Shown: piece after piece, positions 35,917 to 45,136 of the stretch
How the letters are laid out: each line of letters begins with the position of its first letter
How positions within the stretch are numbered: the first letter of the stretch is position 1
From: Acuticoccus mangrovi
GTDB lineage: Bacteria; Pseudomonadota; Alphaproteobacteria; Rhizobiales; Amorphaceae
Direction: 5' to 3'
Assembly (NCBI RefSeq): GCF_016411865.1
Contig: NZ_JAEKJA010000009.1
Location: forward strand, 62,001-126,000
DNA length: 64,000 nt
Position numbers and translations under genes: made by a program
Notes under the pieces: generated by a model
Seen by the model: only the letters and a program-made list of their open reading frames with translations
Database searches by the model: none
Told to the model about the DNA's origin: nothing

Positions 35917-35948
35917 CGTTCACCCCGTGGCCTCGACCGCGCATCGGC

Positions 35949-37529
35949 TCACCGATCGACCTCGAGGTTCCAGAAGAGGGGAATGGCCGACGGGATGATG
36001 TTCGAGATGTCGGACCGGTAGGCCGCCGGCTGCGCGAACTGCCCCCACATCACCGCCGGGACCGATTCGAACGCGGCCTCGGAGATCTGCGCGGCCGCGG
36101 CCTTGCGCCCGTCGTCGTCGGGAGCCTCCTTGAAGGCATCGAGGCCCGCCGTGATGCCCTCGTCGCAGAACCAACCGGGGAAGTCGACGCAGTTGCGGGC
36201 GATCCAGAAGTGCGACAGCGGGTTGCCGAGGTCGAGGCCGAGGGCGTGGACACCGTAGGCGTGCCACTCGTTCTCGTTCTTGCGGCGGCTGAGAAGGGTC
36301 GCCCAGTCCATCGCCTCGATCCGCACGTTGAAGCCGACCTGGCGCATCCACTCGTAGAGCACCGCCGAGGAGACGCGCAGCGCTTCGATGTCGGTTCCCT
36401 GGAAGACGACGATCTCCTCGCCGTCATAGTCGGTCTCGGCGAGCGCCTTGCGGCCCGCCTCGACGGAGATCTCGTCGGGGAACTGCGAGCCCGCGGTGGT
36501 CTCGTAGGGCGTGCCGCACATGAAGTAGGACTGGCAGCCCGGCACCATGTATTCCTCGGAGAGGCCGAGGGCGATCGGCACCGAGCTTTGGTCGACGAAG
36601 TTCCACAGGACGCGCCGGATCGCCGGATCGTCGAACGGCGGGTTGCGCCAGTTCAGCGGATAGTAGCCCTGGAACATGTTGAGCCCCTGGAAGCCCATCA
36701 CCGTCACGTTGGGGTCCTGCTCCAGGATCGGCAGGAGGTCGAACGGGGCATACTGGATGTAGTCGATCTCGCCGGCGCTCAGCGCGGTGGTCGCCGTCAT
36801 GCTGTCGGGAATCACCTCGATCTTCAGCTCGTCGATGTTGACCACCTTGCCGCCGGCGAGGAAATCGGCCGGCTCGTCGCGGGGCTTGTAGTCCTCGAAG
36901 CGGGTGAGCGTCATGCTGTCGCCCGGGAAGTGGCGAGAGGCGTCGAACACGAACGGGCCGGAGCCGATGATCTCCGGCAGCGGCTGGCCGACCGGCGTCT
37001 CGGTCAACCGGGCGGGCATGATGAAGGGCGCCGGCGAATTGGGATGGCCGAGCGACGTCAGCATCAGCGGGAACGGCTCGGCGAGCTGGATCTCGAAGGT
37101 CTTGTCGTCCTTCGCGACGACGTCCTTCGCGGCGGCCTTCAGGAGCCGGCCCATCGTCGACAGCGACCACCACCGCTTCAGCGAGGCGGCGACGTCGGTC
37201 GCGGTGACGGGCGTGCCGTCGTGGAAGGTCAGCCCGTCGCGCAGGGTGAAGGTCCAGGTGAGATCGTCGACCTGCTCCCAGCTGTCCACCATCTCCGGCT
37301 GGATCGCGCCGTTGGAGTCCATCGCGAAGAGCGTGTCGAACACCATGTAGCCGAACGTCCGCGTGATGTAAGCGCTGGTGCCGTGCGGATCGAGCGTGAC
37401 GATCTCCGCCTCGAGAACCGCCGTCACCGACTTGGTCGCGGCGTGCGCGGGGAGGGTGGAGGCGACCCCGACGGACGCCGCGATGCACGCCGCCGCGGCA
37501 AGGTTCAGAACAGCTTTAAGGTCTCGCAT
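35949..37529 (-). CDS. ABC transporter substrate-binding protein (family 5, peptide type)
   Basis: 526 aa periplasmic binding protein. Sec signal peptide about 1-30 (ends PAHA). Family-5 marks: EIVTLDPHGTSAYITRTFGYMVFDTLF, the block WTFTLRDGLTFHDGTPVTATDV, and INMFQGYYPLNWRNPPFDDPAIRR-like central segment. It binds peptides or similar compounds and delivers them to the DppBC channel. First gene of the minus-strand importer operon; a 480-base upstream region must carry its promoter. Confidence 0.9.
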   Translation of the reverse strand: MRDLKAVLNLAAAACIAASVGVASTLPAHAATKSVTAVLEAEIVTLDPHGTSAYITRTFGYMVFDTLFAMDSNGAIQPEMVDSWEQVDDLTWTFTLRDGLTFHDGTPVTATDVAASLKRWWSLSTMGRLLKAAAKDVVAKDDKTFEIQLAEPFPLMLTSLGHPNSPAPFIMPARLTETPVGQPLPEIIGSGPFVFDASRHFPGDSMTLTRFEDYKPRDEPADFLAGGKVVNIDELKIEVIPDSMTATTALSAGEIDYIQYAPFDLLPILEQDPNVTVMGFQGLNMFQGYYPLNWRNPPFDDPAIRRVLWNFVDQSSVPIALGLSEEYMVPGCQSYFMCGTPYETTAGSQFPDEISVEAGRKALAETDYDGEEIVVFQGTDIEALRVSSAVLYEWMRQVGFNVRIEAMDWATLLSRRKNENEWHAYGVHALGLDLGNPLSHFWIARNCVDFPGWFCDEGITAGLDAFKEAPDDDGRKAAAAQISEAAFESVPAVMWGQFAQPAAYRSDISNIIPSAIPLFWNLEVDR

Positions 37530-38009
37530 ATCTCACCGCTCTCGTCATGGCGTCTTCATCTCCTGGTCTTCGGGTGGACCCGCGGTCGTCTGGTGAACCC
37601 ACGCGGCCCGAAGGGGCTCATCGGCCGCACGGCATACGGAGGCGCCATCGCCGCTTGTCGCCTGCGCGACCGACGGGCCGGGGCGAGGCCGCAGGCCCCG
37701 CGTGCGGGGAGGAGGGGGGCCTTCCCACCGAGCCGGATGTCACCTGCGCTCCGCCCGGTGTCCGTCTCCGGGATGTGCGAGCACAGTCTGAGGTCGCCGA
37801 TCCTCCAAAGTCCATTTCAATGATCGCAACGTTCAGCAAGCGCATCTCAATAATCGAAAGGGCTTGTCGGCGGGCGCCGAGCCGGCCGCGCCGAGCCGGC
37901 CACGTCGGGGCGAATGGCAGGCGCGAACGGCGAAAGCCCCGCGGACGGGTGGCCGCGGGGCGATGGTCGAACCGTCGCGATGGGGAGAGCGCGTGGCCCG
38001 CGGGCCGCC
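37530..38009. other. 480-base intergenic region upstream of the first peptide importer
   Basis: No credible gene. It holds the putative M20 terminator (37936-37961), and two near-identical 10-mers at 37817-37826 (TCAATGATCG) and 37847-37856 (TCAATAATCG), 30 bases apart, in an AT-richer patch. That patch is about 290-320 bases upstream of the binding-protein gene on the minus strand. Confidence 0.5.
37930..37961 (-). terminator. intrinsic terminator after the M20 amidohydrolase gene
   Basis: Bases 37936-37944 (GCCCCGCGG) pair perfectly with 37953-37961 (CCGCGGGGC). On the minus strand the hairpin is followed by TTTCGCC, 48 bases after the M20 gene stop. Confidence 0.6.
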
Positions 38010-39161
38010 TCAGGCGCCGCGTTCGGCAACCCGCGCGTAGAGGGCGGCGCCGAACGGAATCGCCTCGTCGTTGAACATATATTTCGGGTTGTGCAGCGCC
38101 GCGCTCTCGCCGTTCCCGACGAGCATGTAGGCGCCCGGCACCTTCTCCATCATGAAGGAAAAGTCCTCCGAACCCATGGAAGGCGGCTTGCCGCGCGTCA
38201 CCATCTCGGGCGCCGCGAGGTCGTGCATCGCGGCGACGCCGAGGTCGGTCGCGTGCGGGTCGTTCACCGTGGGCGCGAAGATCAGCCGCCAATCGAGGCT
38301 CGCCTCGCAGCGCAGGCCGCTCGCCACCCCCTCGACCATCTGCCGCAGCGCCGCCTCGATCTCCTCGGCGACTTCGCGGCGGAAGAAGCGGGCCGTGCCG
38401 CCCATCTTGGCGGTGTCGGGGATCACGTTGTAGGCGTCGCCGCCGGTGATCTTGGTGATGCTGACCACCGCCGGATCGGCCGGATTGAGGTTGCGCGACA
38501 CGATCGTCTGCACCGCCGTCGCGATCTGGCAGGCGGCGATCACCGGGTCGATGCCCGAATAGGGCCGGGCACCGTGCGTCCCGCGCCCGCGCACCGTCAC
38601 GTCGAAGAACGCGCCGCCCGCCATCGCCGGCCCGTCGCAGACGGCGTATTCGCCGATCGCCATGCCGGGGCGGTTGTGCAGCCCGTAGACGGTGTCGCAG
38701 GGGAAGCGGTCGAACAGCCTGTCCTCTAGCATGGCGAGGGCGCCGCCGCAGCCTTCCTCCCCGGGCTGGAAGATGAAGTGGACGGTCCCGTCGAAGTCGC
38801 GCGTCTCGGCGAGGTAGCGGGCGGCGCCGAGAAGCATGGTGGTGTGGCCGTCGTGGCCGCACGCGTGCATCTTGCCGGGAGCGGTGCTGCGCCAGGCGGC
38901 CTCGCTCTCCTCGGTGATCGGCAGCGCGTCCATGTCGGCCCGCAGCCCGATCGCGCGGTTGCCGGGGCGGCCGCGCAGCACCCCGACGACGCCCGTCCCG
39001 CCGACCCCGCGGTGCGCTTCCACACCGAACGACTCCAACGTCTTCGCGACGATCTCGGAGGTGCGGTGCTCTTCCATCCCGAGCTCGGGGTTGGCGTGCA
39101 GGTCGCGCCGGATGGCCGTCAGCTCATCATGATAGGCGCGGATCTCGTCGACGATGGACAT
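38010..39161 (-). CDS. M20 family amidohydrolase (hippurate hydrolase/aminoacylase type)
   Basis: 383 aa, cytoplasmic. Metal ligands of the M20D family are in place: HACGHDGHTTMLLG (about 99-112), IFQPGEEGCGG (about 129-139) and the downstream LHNRPGM segment, with a dimerisation domain in the middle (about 185-295). Such enzymes remove acyl groups from amino acids (N-acetyl, benzoyl) or open amide bonds. The gene stands between the LysR regulator and the first peptide importer, all minus strand, which suggests it processes the imported compound. Start ATG 39159-39161. Exact substrate unknown. Confidence 0.9.
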   Translation of the reverse strand: MSIVDEIRAYHDELTAIRRDLHANPELGMEEHRTSEIVAKTLESFGVEAHRGVGGTGVVGVLRGRPGNRAIGLRADMDALPITEESEAAWRSTAPGKMHACGHDGHTTMLLGAARYLAETRDFDGTVHFIFQPGEEGCGGALAMLEDRLFDRFPCDTVYGLHNRPGMAIGEYAVCDGPAMAGGAFFDVTVRGRGTHGARPYSGIDPVIAACQIATAVQTIVSRNLNPADPAVVSITKITGGDAYNVIPDTAKMGGTARFFRREVAEEIEAALRQMVEGVASGLRCEASLDWRLIFAPTVNDPHATDLGVAAMHDLAAPEMVTRGKPPSMGSEDFSFMMEKVPGAYMLVGNGESAALHNPKYMFNDEAIPFGAALYARVAERGA

Positions 39162-39267
39162 CAGCGGGGTGGCTCCTGGTGGCTTGGCCGACGCCGAGGC
39201 GATGCCGTCGCCGGCCCGCGGTCAACCCTCGATTTCTCGCGCAACGCCGTGATGCCGTCCATTCGAA

Positions 39268-39296
39268 TGATGAAAGCAAGCGTTGAGGTTTCATCA
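39268..39296. promoter_or_regulatory. 8-base perfect inverted repeat upstream of the M20 gene
   Basis: TGATGAAA (39268-39275) and TTTCATCA (39289-39296) are a perfect inverted repeat with a 13-base spacer, in the gap between the LysR gene stop and the M20 start. It could be an operator for the M20 gene, or an mRNA hairpin ending the LysR transcript. Confidence 0.4.
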
Positions 39297-39317
39297 ATAT
39301 TGGGCCGCGCCCGCCCC

Positions 39318-40307
39318 TCAGTGGACGGCGATCCAGTCAGGGCTGTGCGCGCGCATGTGGGGGCGGTTGTCGAAGCGCTCGAGCTGGGTGGTGAGGGCGG
39401 TGATCGCATCGAAGACCAGCGGCGAGCGCGCCTTGTCCTTCGGTGTCACGAGATAGTTGGTGCGCCAGGCGACGGGGTTCGCCAGCGGGATGAAGCGGAA
39501 GCGCTTCTCGTTGAAGTTCTCCGCGGTGAGAGCCGCGGTGATGGCGCTTCCGGCTCCCGATTCGATCAGCGCGGAGAGGCCGGCGAGCGACGAGGCCTCG
39601 TGCAAGGACTGGCTGATCATCCCGCCGATGTGGGGATCGCGCTCGACCCGCTCGCGGGTGCCGGCGCCGATGCCGAACGACACCATGGTCTGGCCGCGAA
39701 GGTCGCGCCAGGAGAGCGGCTCGTCGGCCTCCGCGAGGGCGCTGTAGGCGGAGGTGAGGACGCCGAGCCGATCGTCGATCAAGGGCGTGGAGTCGACCGA
39801 GCCGATACTGCTCCAAAGGGTCGTGATCCCGAAGTCGAGCTCGCCGCCGGCGATGCGGCTCACCATGTCGTGCGTCGTGCCCTCCCACAGTCTGATCGAG
39901 ATATTCGGATGCTCGACCGTCAGCCCCTTGAGGACGTGCGGGATCACGAGGTTCATGAAGTGCTGCGACGCGCCGATGCGAACCGTCTGGCGCGGCATGT
40001 CGGGATAGCGGGCGACATCGTCGATGGCGCGCGCGAATTCGCCGAGGAGGCGGTCGGCGACGGGCAGGAAGGTCGCGCCCGCCTCGGTGAGCGTGACCGT
40101 CCGCGTGGTGCGCTCGAAGAGCTTCTGCCCGACCCGCCGCTCGAGTTCCTGCACGGTCAGCGACAGGGCCGATGTCGAAACGTTCAACATCTTCGCGGCC
40201 TTGGAGAAGTTCTCGGCCGATGCGACCGCGACGAATGCGCGGATCTGCTTGATGGACACGTTCTTTGTCGTGCTGCTCAACGCTGTGCTGTACACGGCCA
40301 CCCCCAT
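39318..40307 (-). CDS. LysR family transcriptional regulator
   Basis: 329 aa. Helix-turn-helix at about residues 17-76 (SIKQIRAFVAVASAENFSKAA, then STSALSLTVQELE), followed by a LysR substrate domain (about 105-310). The ATG at 40305-40307 is given. GTG at 40257-40259 would remove a 16-residue lead and start directly at the DNA-binding helix, which is as likely. It is divergent from the GMC oxidoreductase, with the M20 gene downstream, and is the only regulator between the two peptide importers, so it may control both arms of the locus. Confidence 0.85.
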   Translation of the reverse strand: MGVAVYSTALSSTTKNVSIKQIRAFVAVASAENFSKAAKMLNVSTSALSLTVQELERRVGQKLFERTTRTVTLTEAGATFLPVADRLLGEFARAIDDVARYPDMPRQTVRIGASQHFMNLVIPHVLKGLTVEHPNISIRLWEGTTHDMVSRIAGGELDFGITTLWSSIGSVDSTPLIDDRLGVLTSAYSALAEADEPLSWRDLRGQTMVSFGIGAGTRERVERDPHIGGMISQSLHEASSLAGLSALIESGAGSAITAALTAENFNEKRFRFIPLANPVAWRTNYLVTPKDKARSPLVFDAITALTTQLERFDNRPHMRAHSPDWIAVH

Positions 40308-40691
40308 TTTCGCAGCGCCAAAAACGAAAGCCCGTTTCTCCGCAACGGATAGGCTAGGGTCGCCTATGCAAAGCGCAGGCCTAATGCTCTGATATTCATG
40401 CGTGACACGATTGCGCAGTGAGCGCGGCGGGGCCTCGCGCGGCACCGTCGCACGCGCGGTTCGATCCGACGATGCGGCCGCTGTGCGAAAAACCTCAATG
40501 ATTGTCCCAATCTATCTGATGGACGGGTGACCGGCCCCAACGCACACTTTCCCCCGTGATCGGCGCATGCGGCGGAATGCACGCTGCAAAAGGCCGCACA
40601 TTCTTGAACCGTCCGCCTGCGATCGTCTCCGCCGCGTGCCGGGTAGCGATCGGGGCCGCCGACGGCCGATGACCGCGAGACACAAGAATCT
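40308..40691. other. 384-base divergent intergenic region (LysR / GMC oxidoreductase)
   Basis: No gene seen. It contains a compact inverted repeat at 40500-40512 and must carry the promoters of the LysR gene (minus) and of the GMC/importer operon (plus). The 40308-40400 part is AT-richer than the rest. Confidence 0.5.
40500..40512. promoter_or_regulatory. GATTG-N3-CAATC inverted repeat, possible LysR operator
   Basis: GATTG (40500-40504) and CAATC (40508-40512) form a perfect short inverted repeat with a 3-base spacer in the divergent LysR/GMC promoter region. LysR sites are typically AT-rich interrupted palindromes (T-N11-A). The 10-mer just before it, TCAATGATTG, resembles the two 10-mers upstream of the other importer. 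Confidence 0.35.
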
Positions 40692-42293
40692 ATGACCGAG
40701 AACTATGATGTGATCGTCGTCGGGGCCGGATCTGCGGGGGCCGCGCTCGCCGCGCGGCTGTCGGAGGATCCGACCCGCCGTGTTCTCCTCCTGGAGGCAG
40801 GGCGGGACTGGCGCTCGGCGGAGGCACCGTATGCGGCGCGCTCGGCCAACATCATGGGGTTCATGCATGACCCGGCTCACCAGGCCGAGTGGCAGTGGCC
40901 GCGCCTCCTCACGCGCCGCACCCGCGCGCAGGAGCCGCGCTTCTACTGGCGCGGCCGCGCCCTCGGGGGCTGCTCCCTCGTCAACGCGCAGATCGCGGTG
41001 TGGGGCGTCGCCGCCGCGTTCGACGGGTGGGCCGCCGCCGGATGCGAGGGCTGGTCCGCGAAGGACGTGCTGCCCCTCTTCGCCAAGATGGAAGACGATC
41101 CCGAGATGGCCGACGCCCCCTATCATGGGCAGGGCGGGCCGGTCCCGATCTACCGGGCGCCGCAGGAGACCTGGGGGCCGGTCGACATCGGCCTCCGCGA
41201 CGCCGCGCTTGCCTGCGGCTATCCGTGGAACCCGGACACCAATGCCCCGACCGGTGAGGGCGTCGCCTGCTATCCGATCAACTCCCGCGGTCTTGAGCGG
41301 GTCACCACCAACGACGGCTATCTGGAGCCGGCGCGCGGGCGGGCGAACCTCACGATCCGCGGCGACGCGCTCGTCGAGCGCCTCGCCATCGAGGACGGTC
41401 GCGCCACGGGCGTCATCGTGCGGGCCGGCGGCGAGCGGTTGACGATCGGCGGGGGCGAGGTGGTTCTGTGCGCCGGGGCGATCCACTCGCCGGCGATCAT
41501 GATGCGCTCCGGTCTCGGGCCCGCGGCGCAGCTCAAGTCGTTCGGCATCGAGGTGGTGCGCGACATGCCCGACGTCGGCGCCCACTTCATGGATCACCCG
41601 GTGGTCCGCGCCACGATCCATCTGAAGCCCGAGTTCGCCTGCACCGATCCCGACCAGCGCCACACCAACTCCTGCGTGACCTACACCTCGGGTCTCGGCG
41701 GCGGCGGGGTGCGCGACATGATCCTCATCGGCTTCAATCATCGCGACCTTGCGACCGGCGACGTCCCGAACCCTCATGGGGCGGTGGCGGCCGGCCTCTA
41801 CAACGCCTTCTCCCGCGGCTCCGTCACGCTCGCGTCCGCCGACCCCGACGTCGATCCGGAGACGGACGAGAACATGCTTTCCGATCCGCGCGATTTGCTG
41901 CGCATGCGCGACGCGGTGGCGCGCCTTGCCGAGCTCGCCGCCCAGCCGGCGCTGCGCTCGATCGCCGAGCGCATCACCCTCGGCGCCACGGGCCTCTCGA
42001 TGGAGGAGGGGGCGAGCCTGCCGGAGGCCGAGCTCGACGCCGTGATGTTGGAGCAGGCGGCCGACATACAGCATGCGGCGGGAACCTGTCGGATGACCGG
42101 CTACGGCGAGAGTGGCGGCGTCGTCGACCCCGACCTGCGGGTCAAGGGCATCGCCGGGCTGCGCGTGGCGGATGCGGCGATCATGCCCGCCGACTGCCGT
42201 TCCAACACCCACATGACCTGCGTGATGATCGGTGAATGGCTTGCCCGGCGCATGGCGCACGAGCGGGCGCACACGGCGGCGGAGGTGGTCTGA
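40692..42293 (+). CDS. GMC family FAD-dependent oxidoreductase (choline dehydrogenase-like)
   Basis: 533 aa. FAD-binding motif VIVVGAGSAGAALAARL (about 8-24) with LLLEAG, GMC signature region GGCSLVNAQIAVWG near 95, and the second signature GAIHSPAIMMRSGLGPA near 263. The C-terminal active-site His is in GTCRMTG...SNTHMT (His near 505). It oxidises an alcohol or sugar hydroxyl to the carbonyl; the alcohol is unknown. Start ATG 40692. First gene of the plus-strand operon with the second peptide importer (62 bases before the ATPase gene). Confidence 0.88.
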   Translation: MTENYDVIVVGAGSAGAALAARLSEDPTRRVLLLEAGRDWRSAEAPYAARSANIMGFMHDPAHQAEWQWPRLLTRRTRAQEPRFYWRGRALGGCSLVNAQIAVWGVAAAFDGWAAAGCEGWSAKDVLPLFAKMEDDPEMADAPYHGQGGPVPIYRAPQETWGPVDIGLRDAALACGYPWNPDTNAPTGEGVACYPINSRGLERVTTNDGYLEPARGRANLTIRGDALVERLAIEDGRATGVIVRAGGERLTIGGGEVVLCAGAIHSPAIMMRSGLGPAAQLKSFGIEVVRDMPDVGAHFMDHPVVRATIHLKPEFACTDPDQRHTNSCVTYTSGLGGGGVRDMILIGFNHRDLATGDVPNPHGAVAAGLYNAFSRGSVTLASADPDVDPETDENMLSDPRDLLRMRDAVARLAELAAQPALRSIAERITLGATGLSMEEGASLPEAELDAVMLEQAADIQHAAGTCRMTGYGESGGVVDPDLRVKGIAGLRVADAAIMPADCRSNTHMTCVMIGEWLARRMAHERAHTAAEVV

Positions 42294-42355
42294 GCGGCGG
42301 TGAACGTCGCAGGTCCGGCGCGTCCTGTCCCCTCAGCGAACCGTGAGCGATCCAT

Positions 42356-43348
42356 TTGAGCACACCTTCGAACGCTGGCCTCTCGATCCGCGACCTCACC
42401 ATCTCGTTCCCGGGACCGTCCGGCCGTCTCGCGGTCGTGAACCGCATCTCTCTCGCGGTGGAGCCGCGCGAGATCCTCGGCCTGGTCGGCGAGTCCGGGA
42501 GCGGGAAGTCGCTGACGGCGACGGCGGTGCTGCGGCTGATCGATCCGCCCGGCGCGATCGAAGACGGCGCCATCATGCTCGACGGCCGCGACATCGTGGG
42601 GCTCGACGAACGGGCGATCCGCGCACTGCGCGGCGGCGAGGTCGCGATGATCTGGCAGGACCCGATGGCCTCGCTGAACCCGGTGCGCCGGATCGGCGAT
42701 CAGATCGGCGAGGCGGTCCGCCTCCATTGGCGACGGATCGGGCAGGGGCGTTGCACCAAGGCGAAGGTCCGCGCGATGGTGCTGAAGTCGCTCGAAACGG
42801 TGAACATCCCCGAGGCGTCGTCGCGCATCGACGCCTACCCGCACCAGCTCTCCGGCGGCCTGCAGCAGCGCGTGATGATCGCGATGGCACTCGTGTGCCG
42901 GCCGACCCTCCTCATCGCCGACGAGCCGACGACGGCGCTCGACGTGACGATCCAGGCGCAGATCCTCGAGCTCGTGAGGAGCCTGCGCGACGAGAGCGGG
43001 ATGAGCGTACTCCTCATCACCCACGATCTCGGCACCGTCGCGGAGACGGCCGATCGGGCCGCGGTGATGTATGCCGGCGAGATCGTCGAGGTTGCTCCCT
43101 CGGCGGAGCTCTTCAAGAACCCCGCCCACCCCTATACGTTCGGGCTGATCGCATCGACGCCGCGCCGCTCGACCGCGCGCGGCACGCTTCGGCCGATCTT
43201 CGGCAGCGTGCCGGAGCCGGGGGTGGTGCCGCAGGGCTGCCGCTTCAACACGCGCTGCCCCAAGGTCATGGACGTCTGCCGCACGGTGTCGCCGCACGTG
43301 AGCGCGGTGGCGCCCGGCCACACGGTTCGTTGCCACCTCCATGGCTGA
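42356..43348 (+). CDS. peptide ABC transporter ATP-binding protein (DppD type)
   Basis: 330 aa, ATPase domain of an oligopeptide-type importer: Walker A GESGSGKS (about 44-51), signature [15 protein letters not shown], Walker [13 protein letters not shown], and a C-terminal CRFNTRCPK motif with Cys residues as in OppD tails. No ATG opens the frame; a TTG at 42356 is the best start, though its upstream Shine-Dalgarno is weak. It overlaps the next ATPase gene by 8 bases. Partner of the DppF-type protein. Confidence 0.9.
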   Translation: MSTPSNAGLSIRDLTISFPGPSGRLAVVNRISLAVEPREILGLVGESGSGKSLTATAVLRLIDPPGAIEDGAIMLDGRDIVGLDERAIRALRGGEVAMIWQDPMASLNPVRRIGDQIGEAVRLHWRRIGQGRCTKAKVRAMVLKSLETVNIPEASSRIDAYPHQLSGGLQQRVMIAMALVCRPTLLIADEPTTALDVTIQAQILELVRSLRDESGMSVLLITHDLGTVAETADRAAVMYAGEIVEVAPSAELFKNPAHPYTFGLIASTPRRSTARGTLRPIFGSVPEPGVVPQGCRFNTRCPKVMDVCRTVSPHVSAVAPGHTVRCHLHG

Positions 43349-44321
43349 GCCGGACCTTCTCACCGTCGACGGGCTGACCAAGCACTTTCCGCTCCGGCGC
43401 AGTGCGAGCGACATCGTGGCGCGTCGTCCGGCGCGGGTGTTGCGGGCGGTCGACGGCATCAGCTTCTCGGCCAAGCGCGGCGAGACGATCGGAATCGTCG
43501 GCGAATCCGGTTGCGGCAAGTCGACCGCCGGGCTCGCCCTTCTCCAGCTCCTGCCGGACGTCGACGGCAGCGTGATCTTCCAGGGCCGCAACATCGTCGG
43601 CCTCCCGGCGCGCGAGATCCGCGAGCTGCGCCGCAACATGCAGCTGGTGCTGCAGAACCCCTATTCCTCGCTCGATCCGCGGATGCGCATCGAGGCGATC
43701 GTCGCCGAACCGCTGCACAACTTCGCCATCGGCACCCGGGCGGAGCGGCGCGAGAGGGTGCGTGAGCTGCTCGCCCGCGTCGGGCTGTCGACCGGCCATG
43801 CGACGCGCCACCCGCACGAGTTCTCCGGCGGCCAGCGCCAGCGCATCTCGATCGCCCGCGCGCTGGCGCTGAACCCGGCCCTCATCGTCGCCGACGAGGC
43901 GGTGTCGGCGCTCGACGTGTCGGTCCAGGCGCAGATCCTCAACCTGATGCTGGAGCTGAAGGAAGAGTTCGGGCTCACCTACATCTTCATCAGCCATGAT
44001 CTGTCGGTGGTCCGCTACATCGCCGACCGCATCGCGGTGATGTATCTGGGACAGATCATGGAGATCGGCGCCTCCGAGGAGGTGAGCGACCATCCGCGCC
44101 ACCCCTATACAGAGGCGTTGATGTCGGCGGTGCCGGAGATCGACGACGCCGACCAGAAGCGGCGCATCGTCCTCTCGGGTGAATTGCCGAGCCCCGTCAA
44201 TCCGCCGCCCGGCTGTCCGTTCCAGACCCGCTGTCCTCGCGTCGAGACCCGGTGCCGGGAGGAAAAGCCCGTGCTGCGCGACCTCGGCGGTGGCCACAGA
44301 GCGAGCTGTCATTTCGCATGA
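43341..44321 (+). CDS. peptide ABC transporter ATP-binding protein (DppF type)
   Basis: 326 aa. Walker A GESGCGKS (about 54-61), signature [15 protein letters not shown], Walker [14 protein letters not shown]-loop ISHDLSVV and the oligopeptide C-terminal CPFQTRCPR motif. Start ATG 43341, inside the end of the DppD gene. It forms the second ATPase of the importer encoded here. In the other importer (32295-34133) the two ATPases are fused in one chain, so the two systems are not simple duplicates. Confidence 0.92.
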   Translation: MAEPDLLTVDGLTKHFPLRRSASDIVARRPARVLRAVDGISFSAKRGETIGIVGESGCGKSTAGLALLQLLPDVDGSVIFQGRNIVGLPAREIRELRRNMQLVLQNPYSSLDPRMRIEAIVAEPLHNFAIGTRAERRERVRELLARVGLSTGHATRHPHEFSGGQRQRISIARALALNPALIVADEAVSALDVSVQAQILNLMLELKEEFGLTYIFISHDLSVVRYIADRIAVMYLGQIMEIGASEEVSDHPRHPYTEALMSAVPEIDDADQKRRIVLSGELPSPVNPPPGCPFQTRCPRVETRCREEKPVLRDLGGGHRASCHFA

Positions 44322-44337
44322 GCGGGGCGAGGGAGCG

Positions 44338-45105
44338 ATGACCTGGTCGATCGTGGCACGCGACGACGCGACGGGCGCCTACGGCGTCGCCGTCACCAGC
44401 TGCTTCTTCGCCGTCGGTGCGCTGGTCCCCCATGTGCGCGCCGGGGTCGGGGCCGTCGCGACCCAGGCGCTCGTCAACGCCGCGCTCGGCCAGGCGGCGC
44501 TCGACAGCCTCGCCGCGGGCCGTTCCGCCGTCGACACCGTCGCGGCGCTGCTCGAGGGCGACGAGGGGCGCGACGTGCGCCAGCTTCACCTCGTGGGCGC
44601 GACCGGCAGCGCCGGCCATACCGGCGCGCGCTGTCCCGCTTGGGCGGGCCGCGCCGAGGCGGCGAGCGTCTCCGTCGCCGGCAACACGCTGGCGGGGAGC
44701 GGCGTCGTCCAGGCAACCCTTGCGGCATATTGGGCGTCGCCGGCGCCCTTCGCCGAGCGGCTTGTCGCCGCGCTGAGCGCGGGCGAGATCGCCGGCGGCG
44801 ACGTGCGCGGGCGCCAGTCTGCGGCGCTCGTGGTGCGCGGCGTTCCCGGCGCGCCCGACGTCGACATCCGGGTCGACGACCATGCCGAGCCGATCGTCGA
44901 GCTCGCCCGCCTCCTCGCCGTCCACCACGGCGATTTCGTCCCGATCGCACGCCTGCTGCCGGGCTTTGCCGGGACGAGCGGCGTGTTCGATCCCCAGAGC
45001 GTCGCCGCCGCGCGCGACGAACGGCAGACCAACCGCGATGCCGGACGGACGCCGAGCCTCGGCACGCTGCGGCCCGCACCGGTTCCCGAGAGGCCCGATC
45101 GATAG
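44338..45105 (+). CDS. DUF1028 family protein, possibly an Ntn-type hydrolase
   Basis: 255 aa. The start MTWSIVARDDATGAYGVAV is the conserved DUF1028 N-terminus. The family is, as I recall, placed in the Ntn-hydrolase clan; the Thr directly after Met could be the catalytic residue once Met is removed, but this is inference. Further blocks are GVGAVATQALVN and AGNTLAG. It is 16 bases after the DppF gene and 31 before the binding-protein gene, inside a peptide-importer operon, so hydrolysis of an amide in the imported compound is the simplest role. Confidence 0.8.
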   Translation: MTWSIVARDDATGAYGVAVTSCFFAVGALVPHVRAGVGAVATQALVNAALGQAALDSLAAGRSAVDTVAALLEGDEGRDVRQLHLVGATGSAGHTGARCPAWAGRAEAASVSVAGNTLAGSGVVQATLAAYWASPAPFAERLVAALSAGEIAGGDVRGRQSAALVVRGVPGAPDVDIRVDDHAEPIVELARLLAVHHGDFVPIARLLPGFAGTSGVFDPQSVAAARDERQTNRDAGRTPSLGTLRPAPVPERPDR

Positions 45106-45136
45106 ACCCACCACCCGCTCGTCAGGAGACACGACC

